Assembly: GCF_000468095.1 (NCBI RefSeq)
Contig: NZ_ASZC01000014.1
Location: 124,001-188,000 of the forward strand
Source: Pantoea sp. AS-PWVM4
GTDB lineage: Bacteria > Pseudomonadota > Gammaproteobacteria > Enterobacterales > Enterobacteriaceae
Length of the DNA: 64,000 bases
Direction of reading: 5' to 3'
Below, in pieces: positions 56,485 to 64,000 of the stretch. The notes under the pieces were generated by a model. It was not told the DNA's origin, did no database searches, and saw only the letters and a program-made list of their open reading frames with translations. Made by a program: the position numbers and the translations under genes. The number at the start of each line of letters is the position of its first letter. Position 1 is the first letter of the stretch.

Positions 56485-57627
56485 TTAGCGGGTTAAATCA
56501 TCAAAAAACTTCTTCACGCCATCGAAGAAACTCTTCGACCGCGGGCTGTTTTTCTCACCGGTCGGGCCGCCAAAACTCTCTTCCAGTTCACGCAACAGCG
56601 CTTTCTGTTTGTCGTTCAGGCTGACCGGAGTTTCCACCACCACGCGGCACAGCAGATCGCCCACGGCACCACCACGCACTGATTTCACGCCTTTACCACG
56701 CATGCGGAACAGCTTGCCGGTTTGCGTTTCTGACGGTACTTTCAGCTTCACACGGCCATCCAGAGTCGGCACTTCAATCTCGCCACCCAGTGCAGCCATC
56801 GCAAAGTTGATCGGTACTTCACAGTACAGGTTGTTATCTTCACGCTCGAAGATCGGGTGTTTTTTCACTGACACCTGAACGTACAGATCGCCCGCCGGTG
56901 CGCCATGCTCGCCCGCTTCCCCTTCGCCGCTCAGACGGATACGATCGCCGGTATCAACACCTGCCGGGATTTTCACTGACAAGGTTTTCGAGCGTTCAAC
57001 ACGACCGTGGCCATGACAGGCGTTGCACGGATCTTTGATCACCGAGCCACGGCCATGACAGGTCGGACACGCCTGCTGTACGGTAAAGAAGCCCTGACGC
57101 ATCTGCACCTGGCCTGCACCATGACAGGTTGGACAGGTTTGCGGTTGAGTCCCGGCTTTCGCCCCGCTGCCGTGGCAAACATCACACTCTTCCAGGGTTG
57201 GAATGCGGATCTCTTTGGTCACGCCGCGTACCGCTTCTTCCAGCGTCAGGTCCATGTTGTAGCGTAAATCGGCGCCACGGGCAGCGCGCTGACGGCGACC
57301 ACCACCAAAGATATCGCCAAATACGTCGCCAAAGATATCGCTGAAGTCAGCACCGCCACCGAAGCCGCCGCCGCCAAATCCACCGCCACCCATGCCGCCC
57401 TGTTCGAAGGCCGCATGACCATACTGATCGTAGGCCGCACGCTTCTGCGCGTCGGTCAGAATTTCGTAGGCTTCCTTAACCTCTTTGAATTTCGCTTCGG
57501 CTTCTTTATCGCCCGGGTTACGGTCCGGGTGATATTTCATCGCCAGGCGCTTGTACGCCTTTTTGATTTCGCGCTCATCTGCCGATTTAGAGACGCCTAA
57601 GATCTCGTAAAAATCACTCTTCGCCAT
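56485..57627 (-). CDS. dnaJ: Chaperone protein DnaJ (Hsp40)
   Basis: DnaJ delivers unfolded substrates to DnaK and stimulates its ATPase. The 380-residue product has the J domain with the HPD motif ([10 protein letters not shown], about residue 33), a glycine-rich G/F region ([16 protein letters not shown], about 77-92), the four zinc-finger CxxCxGxG repeats ([32 protein letters not shown]; about 147-208) and C-terminal substrate-binding beta domains. It lies 100 bases downstream of dnaK in the heat-shock operon. Confidence 0.98.
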   Translation of the reverse strand: MAKSDFYEILGVSKSADEREIKKAYKRLAMKYHPDRNPGDKEAEAKFKEVKEAYEILTDAQKRAAYDQYGHAAFEQGGMGGGGFGGGGFGGGADFSDIFGDVFGDIFGGGRRQRAARGADLRYNMDLTLEEAVRGVTKEIRIPTLEECDVCHGSGAKAGTQPQTCPTCHGAGQVQMRQGFFTVQQACPTCHGRGSVIKDPCNACHGHGRVERSKTLSVKIPAGVDTGDRIRLSGEGEAGEHGAPAGDLYVQVSVKKHPIFEREDNNLYCEVPINFAMAALGGEIEVPTLDGRVKLKVPSETQTGKLFRMRGKGVKSVRGGAVGDLLCRVVVETPVSLNDKQKALLRELEESFGGPTGEKNSPRSKSFFDGVKKFFDDLTR

Positions 57628-57727
57628 CTTCTGCCCTTAACATGATCGCACGGGCGTGGAGAGATCTCCTACGCCCGTGCTGGTTTCAACGGCTGTCAGG
57701 CCAGCCGTCGCGCCCGGTCAGGGGCAA

Positions 57728-59638
57728 TTATTTTTTATCTTTAACTTCTTCGAATTCAGCGTCGACAACGTCGTCATCTTTCTTCGCGGAAGCGTCGCCA
57801 GCGTCTGCTGCGCCAGCCTGAGCCTGCTGCTGTGCCATTTCCATCAGCTTGCTGGAAACCTGCATCAGAGCCTGCATCTTCGCTTCGATGTCAGCTTTGT
57901 CTTCGCCTTTCAGCGCAGTGTTCAGATCGTTCAGCGCAGATTCAATCGGGGCTTTGTCATCGGCAGACAGTTTGTCACCCGCTTCATCCAGCTGTTTACG
58001 GGTGCTGTGCGCAATCTGGTCGCCCTGGTTACGCGTCTGCACCAGCTCTTCAAATTTACGGTCGGCTTCGGCGTTCGCTTCAGCGTCACGTACCATTTTC
58101 GCGATCTCTTCTTCGTTCAGACCAGAAGACGCTTTGATGGTGATCTTCTGCTCTTTACCGCTGTTTTTGTCTTTCGCTGATACGTGCAGGATACCATCCG
58201 CATCGATGTCGAAAGTCACTTCAATCTGCGGCATACCGCGCGGTGCAGGCTGGATACCGTCGAGGTTAAACTGGCCCAGTGATTTGTTATCGCTGGCACG
58301 TTTACGCTCACCCTGCAACACATGAATGGTCACGGCAGACTGGTTATCTTCAGCAGTTGAGAACACCTGGCTGTGTTTGGTCGGGATGGTGGTGTTCTTG
58401 CTGATCAGCGAAGTCATCACGCTACCCATAGTTTCGATACCCAGTGACAGCGGGGTTACGTCGAGCAGCAGGACGTCTTTCACGTCACCACCCAGCACGC
58501 CACCCTGTACCGCAGCACCTACGGCAACGGCTTCATCCGGGTTCACGTCTTTACGCGGCTCTTTGCCAAAGAATTCTGTCACTTTAGCCTGAACCAGCGG
58601 CATACGGGTCTGACCACCGACGAGGATCACATCGTTGATGTCAGAAACCGACAGGCCAGCATCTTGCAGAGCGACTTTCAGCGGCTCGATAGAACGCGCA
58701 ACCAGATCTTCGACCAGCGATTCCAGCTTCGCACGGGTCACTTTGATGTTCAGGTGCTTAGGACCGGTCGCATCAGCAGTGATGTACGGCAGGTTAACGT
58801 CAGTCTGCTGAGCAGAAGACAGCTCGATTTTCGCTTTCTCAGCCGCTTCTTTCAGACGCTGCATCGCCAGCGGATCGTTGTGCAGATCGATGCCCTGATC
58901 TTTCTTGAACTCCGCAACGAGGTAGTTGATCAGGCGGCTGTCGAAGTCTTCACCACCCAGGTGGGTATCACCATTGGTTGCCAGAACTTCAAAGGTTTTC
59001 TCGCCATCAACTTCATCGATTTCGATGATAGAGATATCGAAGGTACCGCCGCCCAGGTCGTACACCGCGATGGTGCGGTTGCCCTGACCTTTGTCGAGGC
59101 CGTAAGCCAGCGCCGCCGCAGTCGGTTCGTTAATAATACGTTTCACTTCCAGGCCCGCGATACGGCCGGCATCTTTGGTTGCCTGACGCTGTGCATCGTT
59201 GAAGTACGCCGGTACGGTGATAACCGCTTCAGTCACTGGCTCACCGAGGAAATCTTCCGCGGTTTTCTTCATTTTTTTCAGCACTTCAGCAGAGATCTGC
59301 GGCGGAGCCATTTTCTGGCCTTTCACTTCCAGCCAGGCATCACCGTTGTCAGCTGCGGCGATTTTGTACGGCATGATTTTGATATCACGCTGCACTTCTT
59401 CGTCCTGGAAACGACGGCCGATCAGGCGCTTAATCGCGAACAGGGTGTTCTGCGGGTTAGTCACCGCCTGACGTTTAGCCGGTTGACCGACCAGAGTTTC
59501 GCCATCCTGTGTATAAGCAATAATTGAAGGCGTGGTACGATCACCTTCGGCATTTTCCAGCACGCGTGCTTTGGTGCCGTCCATAATCGCAACACAAGAG
59601 TTGGTTGTACCCAGGTCAATACCAATAATCTTACCCAT
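57728..59638 (-). CDS. dnaK: Chaperone protein DnaK (Hsp70)
   Basis: DnaK is the main ATP-dependent Hsp70 chaperone and represses the heat-shock response by binding sigma-32. The 636-residue product (E. coli 638) has the nucleotide-binding domain starting [17 protein letters not shown], the phosphate loop in [16 protein letters not shown] (about 195), the linker [16 protein letters not shown] (about 388) and the substrate-binding and lid domains; the C-terminus ends EEVKDKK as in E. coli. A sigma-32 promoter stands at 59762-59790. Confidence 0.99.
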   Translation of the reverse strand: MGKIIGIDLGTTNSCVAIMDGTKARVLENAEGDRTTPSIIAYTQDGETLVGQPAKRQAVTNPQNTLFAIKRLIGRRFQDEEVQRDIKIMPYKIAAADNGDAWLEVKGQKMAPPQISAEVLKKMKKTAEDFLGEPVTEAVITVPAYFNDAQRQATKDAGRIAGLEVKRIINEPTAAALAYGLDKGQGNRTIAVYDLGGGTFDISIIEIDEVDGEKTFEVLATNGDTHLGGEDFDSRLINYLVAEFKKDQGIDLHNDPLAMQRLKEAAEKAKIELSSAQQTDVNLPYITADATGPKHLNIKVTRAKLESLVEDLVARSIEPLKVALQDAGLSVSDINDVILVGGQTRMPLVQAKVTEFFGKEPRKDVNPDEAVAVGAAVQGGVLGGDVKDVLLLDVTPLSLGIETMGSVMTSLISKNTTIPTKHSQVFSTAEDNQSAVTIHVLQGERKRASDNKSLGQFNLDGIQPAPRGMPQIEVTFDIDADGILHVSAKDKNSGKEQKITIKASSGLNEEEIAKMVRDAEANAEADRKFEELVQTRNQGDQIAHSTRKQLDEAGDKLSADDKAPIESALNDLNTALKGEDKADIEAKMQALMQVSSKLMEMAQQQAQAGAADAGDASAKKDDDVVDAEFEEVKDKK

Positions 59639-59761
59639 CTAAACGTCTCCCACTTAAATTCTTTGCCAAATTGGGTTGTGAAGCAGAGATGCGGGCATGT
59701 TTCGCCGCTTTCAACTGCCTGAGCAGGCTTTTTTTCCTGCACCACAACTCTCGATGACAAC

Positions 59762-59790
59762 TAGATGGGGCCGCTTCGAAGCGCATCAAG
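59762..59790 (-). promoter_or_regulatory. Sigma-32 (heat-shock) promoter of dnaKJ
   Basis: On the minus strand CTTGATG (59784-59790) and CCCCATCTA (59762-59770) are separated by 13 bases. Both elements agree with the sigma-32 consensus and with the E. coli dnaK P1 promoter. The leader to the dnaK start is about 115 bases. Twelve of the 13 spacer bases are a perfect palindrome (CGCTTCGAAGCG). Confidence 0.93.
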
Positions 59791-59930
59791 GGTTAAAACT
59801 AAAAAAATTTTAATTATCTCTCCCCACTCAGATCAAAGATGCCGGGTAGCTGGCTGATTATTATGCTGCGCCCCGTCTGACTAACGGGATAAGACAACAT
59901 TCAGATATTAATAATTACCTTTGAGGAACT

Positions 59931-60497
59931 ATGCGTAACATCACTCTGGCGAACCCTGCGCCACTGGGCTTAATGGGCTTTGGTATGACCACCATTCTGC
60001 TCAATCTACACAACACCGGACTCTTCGCGATGGATACCATCATCCTGGCGATGGGCATTTTTTATGGCGGCCTCGCGCAAATCTTTGCCGGTCTGCTGGA
60101 ATTTAAGAAAGGTAACACCTTCGGCCTGACGGCATTTGCCTCTTACGGCAGCTTCTGGCTGACGCTGGTCGCGATTCTGCTGCTGCCGAAAATGGGGCTG
60201 TCGGAAGCCGCTGACAGTCATTTCCTCGGGGCTTACCTTGGCCTATGGGGCGTGTTCACGCTGTTTTTATTCTTTGGCACCCTCACCGGCCCGACTATGC
60301 TGCAATTTGTGTTTGCCAGCCTGACGGTGCTGTTTGCCTTGTTGGCGATTGGACATCTGCTGGATAACGCGCTGCTGGTGCGCATTGCCGGTTGGGTTGG
60401 TCTGATCTGTGGTGGTAGCGCCATCTATCTGGCGATGGGTGAAGTGCTGAATGAACAATGGGGCCGCACCGTGCTGCCGATTGGTCAACCACGCTGA
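59931..60497 (+). CDS. satP: Acetate/succinate:proton symporter
   Basis: SatP (YaaH) imports acetate and succinate with protons; it belongs to the AceTr/GPR1-FUN34-YaaH family and forms hexamers in the inner membrane. The 188-residue product matches E. coli length, with six hydrophobic helices and the family signature NPAPLGLMGFGMTT near residue 8. A TGAGGA ribosome site precedes the ATG. It is divergent from dnaK; yaaW and yaaI, which lie in this area in E. coli, are absent. Confidence 0.97.
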   Translation: MRNITLANPAPLGLMGFGMTTILLNLHNTGLFAMDTIILAMGIFYGGLAQIFAGLLEFKKGNTFGLTAFASYGSFWLTLVAILLLPKMGLSEAADSHFLGAYLGLWGVFTLFLFFGTLTGPTMLQFVFASLTVLFALLAIGHLLDNALLVRIAGWVGLICGGSAIYLAMGEVLNEQWGRTVLPIGQPR

Positions 60498-60503
60498 ATC
60501 GCA

Positions 60504-60527
60504 ACGCGGAGCCTGGAGGCTCCGCGT
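60504..60527. terminator. Perfect hairpin between convergent satP and the MHS transporter
   Basis: ACGCGGAGCC and GGCTCCGCGT pair over ten bases around a TGGA tetraloop, six bases after the satP stop. Neither side has a strong T tract, but position between convergent stops suggests a bidirectional terminator or a 3'-end stabiliser. Confidence 0.65.
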
Positions 60528-60533
60528 AATCAT

Positions 60534-61844
60534 TTATGAAGAATGAATGGATGTCTCAAACTGCACGCTTTCCTGCCGGTTATCACGTAACAGCCACACC
60601 CCTACTGCAAATCCAATTACCGCCAACGCCAACACGTACCATGCCGGTGCCATCGGTGTCAGACGCATAATCAAGGTCACGCTAATCGGCGTCAGGCCGC
60701 CAAAAATGGCGTAGGCGACGTTATAGGAGAAGGAGATACCGGTGAAGCGCACCGCTGCCGGGAAGGACCGAACCATCACAAACGGTACAACCCCCACCAC
60801 GCCAACGCTCAGCCCCGCCAGACCATACCAGACAAACAACATCTCCGGCGCACTTCCTAATTGATGGAAGAAGTTCCAGCTACCGATCGCCAACAGCAAC
60901 GAACCGATCATCAAGGTACGCGCCGCTCCGATACGGTCCACCAGCCAACCCGCAATCACGCAGCCAAACAGCAACATCACCGTAGCCAGGCTATTGGCCT
61001 GTAAGCTCAGCGCCGCCGGAATCGCGTGTTGTTTTTGCATCAGCGTCGGAGCCATCAGAATCACTACTACGATGCAGGCGGAGAGCAACCAGGTCAGCAG
61101 CATGGAAATCACGATGCCGCGTTTGTGTTGGGCCAGGATGGTTTGCAGTGGCAGCTTATCCGCCAGCGCCTTGCGCTGCTGCATTTGCTGAAACACTGGC
61201 GTTTCATGCAGCCAGCGGCGCAAATACATCGCCAGCAAACCAAACACGCCACCGAGAAAGAACGGGATGCGCCAGCCATGCGCGGCAATTGCCGCCGGAG
61301 AGAGCGAAGTATTGATGATGGTTGCCACCAGCGAGCCGAGCAAAATCCCGGCAGTTAAACCGGCGGTTAACGTGCCACAGGCAAAACCCACGCGTTTTTC
61401 TGGCACATGCTCCGCGACAAACACCCATGCGCCCGGCACTTCGCCACCAATCGCGGCCCCCTGTAACACGCGCAACAGCAGCATCAACAGCGGCGCAGCG
61501 ATACCAATGCTGTCGTAAGTCGGCAACGCCCCCATTGCCAACGTCGGCAGAGCCATCAGCAGGATACTCAGACTAAACATCTTCTTACGGCCAACTTTGT
61601 CACCAAAGTGCGCCATGATGATGCCACCAAGCGGGCGCGCCAGATAACCTGCGGCAAAGATGGCAAAGGTCTGCACCTGACGCAGCCATTCCGGCATATC
61701 CGCCGGGAAGAAGAGTTGGCCGATCACCGCAGCGAAGAACACAAAGATGATGAAGTCGTAAAATTCCAGCGCCCCGCCAAGGGCGGCCAGCGACAGGGTT
61801 TTATAATCCTGTCGGTTGAGGCGACGAGTTGCGAGCGAATCCAT
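60534..61844 (-). CDS. MFS transporter of the metabolite:H+ symporter (MHS) family
   Basis: The 436-residue protein from the ATG at 61844 has about twelve hydrophobic helices and the MHS-type pattern: an N-terminal ALGGALEFYDFIIFVFF segment, the loop 2-3 motif GDKVGRKK (about residue 80), and RVLQGAAIGGEVPGAWVFVAEHVPE near 125. Relatives carry proline/betaine, shikimate, 2-oxoglutarate or citrate, but the substrate cannot be read from sequence. A longer frame from 61919 has no family match at its N-terminus. It has no counterpart between satP and mog in E. coli and is convergent with satP. Confidence 0.88.
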   Translation of the reverse strand: MDSLATRRLNRQDYKTLSLAALGGALEFYDFIIFVFFAAVIGQLFFPADMPEWLRQVQTFAIFAAGYLARPLGGIIMAHFGDKVGRKKMFSLSILLMALPTLAMGALPTYDSIGIAAPLLMLLLRVLQGAAIGGEVPGAWVFVAEHVPEKRVGFACGTLTAGLTAGILLGSLVATIINTSLSPAAIAAHGWRIPFFLGGVFGLLAMYLRRWLHETPVFQQMQQRKALADKLPLQTILAQHKRGIVISMLLTWLLSACIVVVILMAPTLMQKQHAIPAALSLQANSLATVMLLFGCVIAGWLVDRIGAARTLMIGSLLLAIGSWNFFHQLGSAPEMLFVWYGLAGLSVGVVGVVPFVMVRSFPAAVRFTGISFSYNVAYAIFGGLTPISVTLIMRLTPMAPAWYVLALAVIGFAVGVWLLRDNRQESVQFETSIHSS

Positions 61845-61956
61845 AACGTAGCGGTATCCAGAGGCAAAAAAATCTAGTTGTAAAGTTACGCTTACTATAC
61901 CGTCAATTTTTTGCCACACCAGTACGTCTGAATTTTATGCCTGAAAACGGCGATAT

Positions 61957-62544
61957 TCAGACGTTTGTCTCACGCCTCGCGCTTTTTGGCCGAAATGCTG
62001 CTACCACTACCGGGTCAGTCTCGACATAAGGCCCGTCAAGCAGCTGTAAACAATACGGTACAGCCGCGAAGATGCCCGGCACTTTCACCACGCCGTCATC
62101 TCCTTTCAGTCCTTCCAGCGTTTCTTTGATCGATTTCGGCTGCCCCGGCAAGTTGAGGATCAGCGACTGTTTACGGATCACCCCCACCTGACGTGACAGG
62201 ATCGCCGTCGGGACAAATTGCAGGCTGATCTGGCGCATCTGCTCGCCAAAACCGGGCATCTCACGATCGGCAACCGCAAGGGTCGCATCAGGTGTCACAT
62301 CACGGCGCGCAGGCCCCGTACCGCCCGTGGTCAGTACCAGATGGCAGAACAATTCATCCACCAGCTCGCAAATCGCCTGTTCGATCATCGGTTGTTCATC
62401 CGGCACCAGCCGGGTTTCAATCTCAAATGGCGTCGTTAATGCGCTGCCAAGCCAGCTTTCCAGCGCCGGAATGCCCTGATCCTGATAAATGCCGTTCGCC
62501 GCGCGATCGGAAACAGAAATTAATCCAATACGTAATGTATCCAT
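61957..62544 (-). CDS. mog: Molybdopterin adenylyltransferase
   Basis: Mog adenylates molybdopterin, preparing it for molybdate insertion by MoeA. The ATG at 62544 (MDTLRIGLISVSDRAANGIY) gives 195 residues, the E. coli length, with the MoCF-fold motif LTTGGTGPARRDVTPDATL near residue 70 and NLPGQPKSIKE near 145. The open frame continues upstream to 62709, but those 55 codons lie mostly in an ERIC repeat and have no similarity to Mog, so they are left out. The ribosome site at 62544 is weak. Confidence 0.95.
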   Translation of the reverse strand: MDTLRIGLISVSDRAANGIYQDQGIPALESWLGSALTTPFEIETRLVPDEQPMIEQAICELVDELFCHLVLTTGGTGPARRDVTPDATLAVADREMPGFGEQMRQISLQFVPTAILSRQVGVIRKQSLILNLPGQPKSIKETLEGLKGDDGVVKVPGIFAAVPYCLQLLDGPYVETDPVVVAAFRPKSARRETNV

Positions 62545-62603
62545 AGAGTTATCGCTGTGGTGCATGAGGGGGATAAAAATAAGAATAATATAGGGAGATG
62601 CTA

Positions 62604-62730
62604 ATACCCTAAATAATTCGAGTTGCAGGAAGGCGGCAAATGAATGAATCGCCGGGAGCTTACACCAGTAAGTGACCGGTGTGAATGAGTGCAGCCAACG
62701 CATCTGCAACTCGAATTATGACGGGGATTA
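62604..62730. repeat. ERIC (IRU) repeat element
   Basis: This roughly 127-base imperfect palindrome has ERIC ends (AATAATTCGAGTTGCAGG on the left, CTGCAACTCGAATTATGACG on the right) and the central pair GGGAGCTTACACCAGTAAGT, which corresponds to the ERIC1R/ERIC2 primer sites. It lies between talB and mog on a minus-strand transcript and might supply an RNA hairpin there. Identification is from memory of the ERIC consensus. Confidence 0.93.
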
Positions 62731-62765
62731 AACCGTGGCGGGCAGTGCCGCCACGGTGTCATCAC

Positions 62766-63719
62766 TTACAGCAGTTCAGCGATCATCTTCTCAAGTTTGC
62801 CCTGGTCGATGGCAAAGTTGCGGATGCCTTCCGCCAGTTTGGTGACGGCCATCGGGTCCTGGTTGTGCTGCCACAGGAACTCGGCTTCGGTCATTTTCGC
62901 CGGACGCGCTTTCACTTCGCCGCTGTAGCTCAGTTTACGCTCAACAGCGCCTTCGCTCTCAGCCAGCTCTTTCAGCAGGTTCGGGGAGATGGTCAGACGG
63001 TCGCAACCGGCCAGCTCGATGATTTCACCGACGTTACGGAAGCTGGCACCCATTACCACGGTTTCGTAACCGTGTTGCTTGTAATAGTTGTAGATCTCAG
63101 AAACAGAAACCACGCCCGGATCTTCGTGCGCAGCGTACTCTTTCTTGTCGGTGTTCGCTTTGTACCAGTCGAGGATACGACCTACGAACGGAGAGATCAG
63201 GAACACGCCCGCTTCAGCACAAGCACGCGCCTGCGCGAAGGAGAACAGCAGGGTCAGGTTACAGTTGATACCTTCTTTTTCCAGCTGCTCAGCGGCACGG
63301 ATACCCTGCCAGGTTGAAGCCAGTTTGATCAGGATGCGATCGTTGCTGATACCTGCATCGTTGTACAGTTTGATCAGGCTACGTGCTTTGGCGATGCTTG
63401 CTTCGGTGTCATAAGACAGACGCGCATCGACTTCAGTCGAGATACGACCCGGGATCAGTTTGAGAATTTCCAGACCAATGTTGACGGCCAGCTTGTCAGA
63501 AACCAGCTGTAACTGCTCTTCTTTGTTGCTGCTCTGCTGACGTGCCCAGCTAATGGCTTCGTCAATCAGTTTACGGTATTCAGGAATTTGAGCGGCATTG
63601 AGGATCAAAGAAGGGTTGGTGGTGGCATCTTGCGGTTGATACAGCTTCATTGCCGCGATATCACCGGTGTCGGCGACCACAGTAGTCAGCTGACGCAAGG
63701 AAGTAAGTTTGTCCGTCAT
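62766..63719 (-). CDS. talB: Transaldolase B
   Basis: TalB transfers a dihydroxyacetone unit between sedoheptulose 7-phosphate and glyceraldehyde 3-phosphate in the pentose-phosphate pathway. The ATG at 63719 gives 317 residues ([20 protein letters not shown]), the E. coli length, as an alpha/beta barrel with [10 protein letters not shown] near residue 31 and the Schiff-base lysine in [11 protein letters not shown] (about 132). The longer frame to 63830 is upstream non-coding DNA. It is divergent from yaaA; the E. coli yaaJ gene does not lie between them. Confidence 0.97.
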   Translation of the reverse strand: MTDKLTSLRQLTTVVADTGDIAAMKLYQPQDATTNPSLILNAAQIPEYRKLIDEAISWARQQSSNKEEQLQLVSDKLAVNIGLEILKLIPGRISTEVDARLSYDTEASIAKARSLIKLYNDAGISNDRILIKLASTWQGIRAAEQLEKEGINCNLTLLFSFAQARACAEAGVFLISPFVGRILDWYKANTDKKEYAAHEDPGVVSVSEIYNYYKQHGYETVVMGASFRNVGEIIELAGCDRLTISPNLLKELAESEGAVERKLSYSGEVKARPAKMTEAEFLWQHNQDPMAVTKLAEGIRNFAIDQGKLEKMIAELL

Positions 63720-63932
63720 GGTTCTCTTTTCTCTTAGGTTGACTGTCAGGGTGAAAAAGGCTGTTGCGATAATATCACGCGGTAACCACGGTGCAAGGTC
63801 GCGGCGTGCCCTTTCCGATAGCACGGACAAATGGGAACGATTTGCCGATCCGTCACGCTTTTTTGCTACACTCGCCGAACAAATTTTCCGTTAATACCCT
63901 GATAAACCTGCGGGTCAACCGAGGACGAAACA

Positions 63933-64000
63933 ATGTTGATGGTCATCTCGCCAGCCAAGACGCTGGATTATGAAAGCCCGCTTGCGACGCAAACCTTCAC
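63933..64000 (+). CDS. yaaA: Peroxide stress protein YaaA (5' end only, cut by window edge)
   Basis: The window ends 22 codons into this gene: MLMVISPAKTLDYESPLATQ and onward, the N-terminus of the YaaA/DUF328 family, which in E. coli limits intracellular iron and oxidative damage during hydrogen peroxide stress. A GAGGA ribosome site lies about eight bases before the ATG. It is divergent from talB with a 213-base gap. Confidence 0.9.
   Translation, partial: MLMVISPAKTLDYESPLATQTF

Noticed and set aside
58664..59527. A 287-codon open frame antisense to dnaK
   Set aside because: Long antisense frames opposite dnaK are a well-known consequence of its codon usage; no independent promoter or domain was seen.

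Overview
The window is a 64 kb stretch of ordinary, densely coded enterobacterial chromosome. Nearly every gene can be named by reading its protein. Gene order matches the 'minute 0-3' region of Escherichia coli, read backwards: murD...mraZ, cra, ilvHI, leuLABCD, setA/sgrS/sgrR, thiBPQ, yabI, polB, rapA, rluA, djlA, lptD-surA-pdxA-rsmA-apaG-apaH, folA, carAB, dapB, ispH-fkpB-lspA-ileS-ribF, rpsT, nhaR/nhaA, dnaJ/dnaK, satP, mog, talB, yaaA. Protein divergence, the loss of several blocks E. coli has here (araBAD-C, cai/fix/kef, leuO, rihC, yaaJ) and a recurring palindromic repeat suggest an Erwiniaceae-type member of the Enterobacterales (Pantoea or Erwinia-like). The genus is an inference; no rRNA or tRNA is present to anchor it.

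Layout. Positions 1-8680 (minus strand) hold the promoter-proximal division and cell-wall (dcw) cluster, mraZ-rsmH-ftsL-ftsI-murE-murF-mraY-murD, tightly overlapped and running off the left edge; its promoter and MraZ operator lie at 8701-8771. Positions 9174-18191 hold cra, the ilvIH acetolactate synthase operon and the leucine operon, with leader peptide and attenuator. Positions 18248-25541 hold the sugar-phosphate stress module (setA, the small RNA SgrS, its activator SgrR), the TPP-riboswitch-controlled thiBPQ thiamine importer and a DedA protein. Positions 25709-40294 hold DNA polymerase II, RapA, RluA, DjlA, the lptD-to-apaH operon and dihydrofolate reductase. Positions 40582-49285 hold a porin, carAB with tandem promoters and ArgR boxes, dapB, ispH and fkpB. 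Positions 49292-59638 hold lspA, ileS, ribF, rpsT, nhaAR and the dnaKJ heat-shock operon under a textbook sigma-32 promoter. Positions 59931-64000 hold satP, an MHS-family transporter, mog, an ERIC repeat, talB and the start of yaaA.

No CRISPR array, prophage, transposase or obviously novel multi-gene system was found. The most interesting items are small: a compact SgrS with no recognisable sgrT, a REP/BIME-like inverted repeat family at three gene boundaries with a diverged relative at a fourth, an ERIC element that falsely lengthens the mog reading frame, a perfect palindrome filling the spacer of the dnaK sigma-32 promoter, and a lone porin where E. coli carries a large accessory block.
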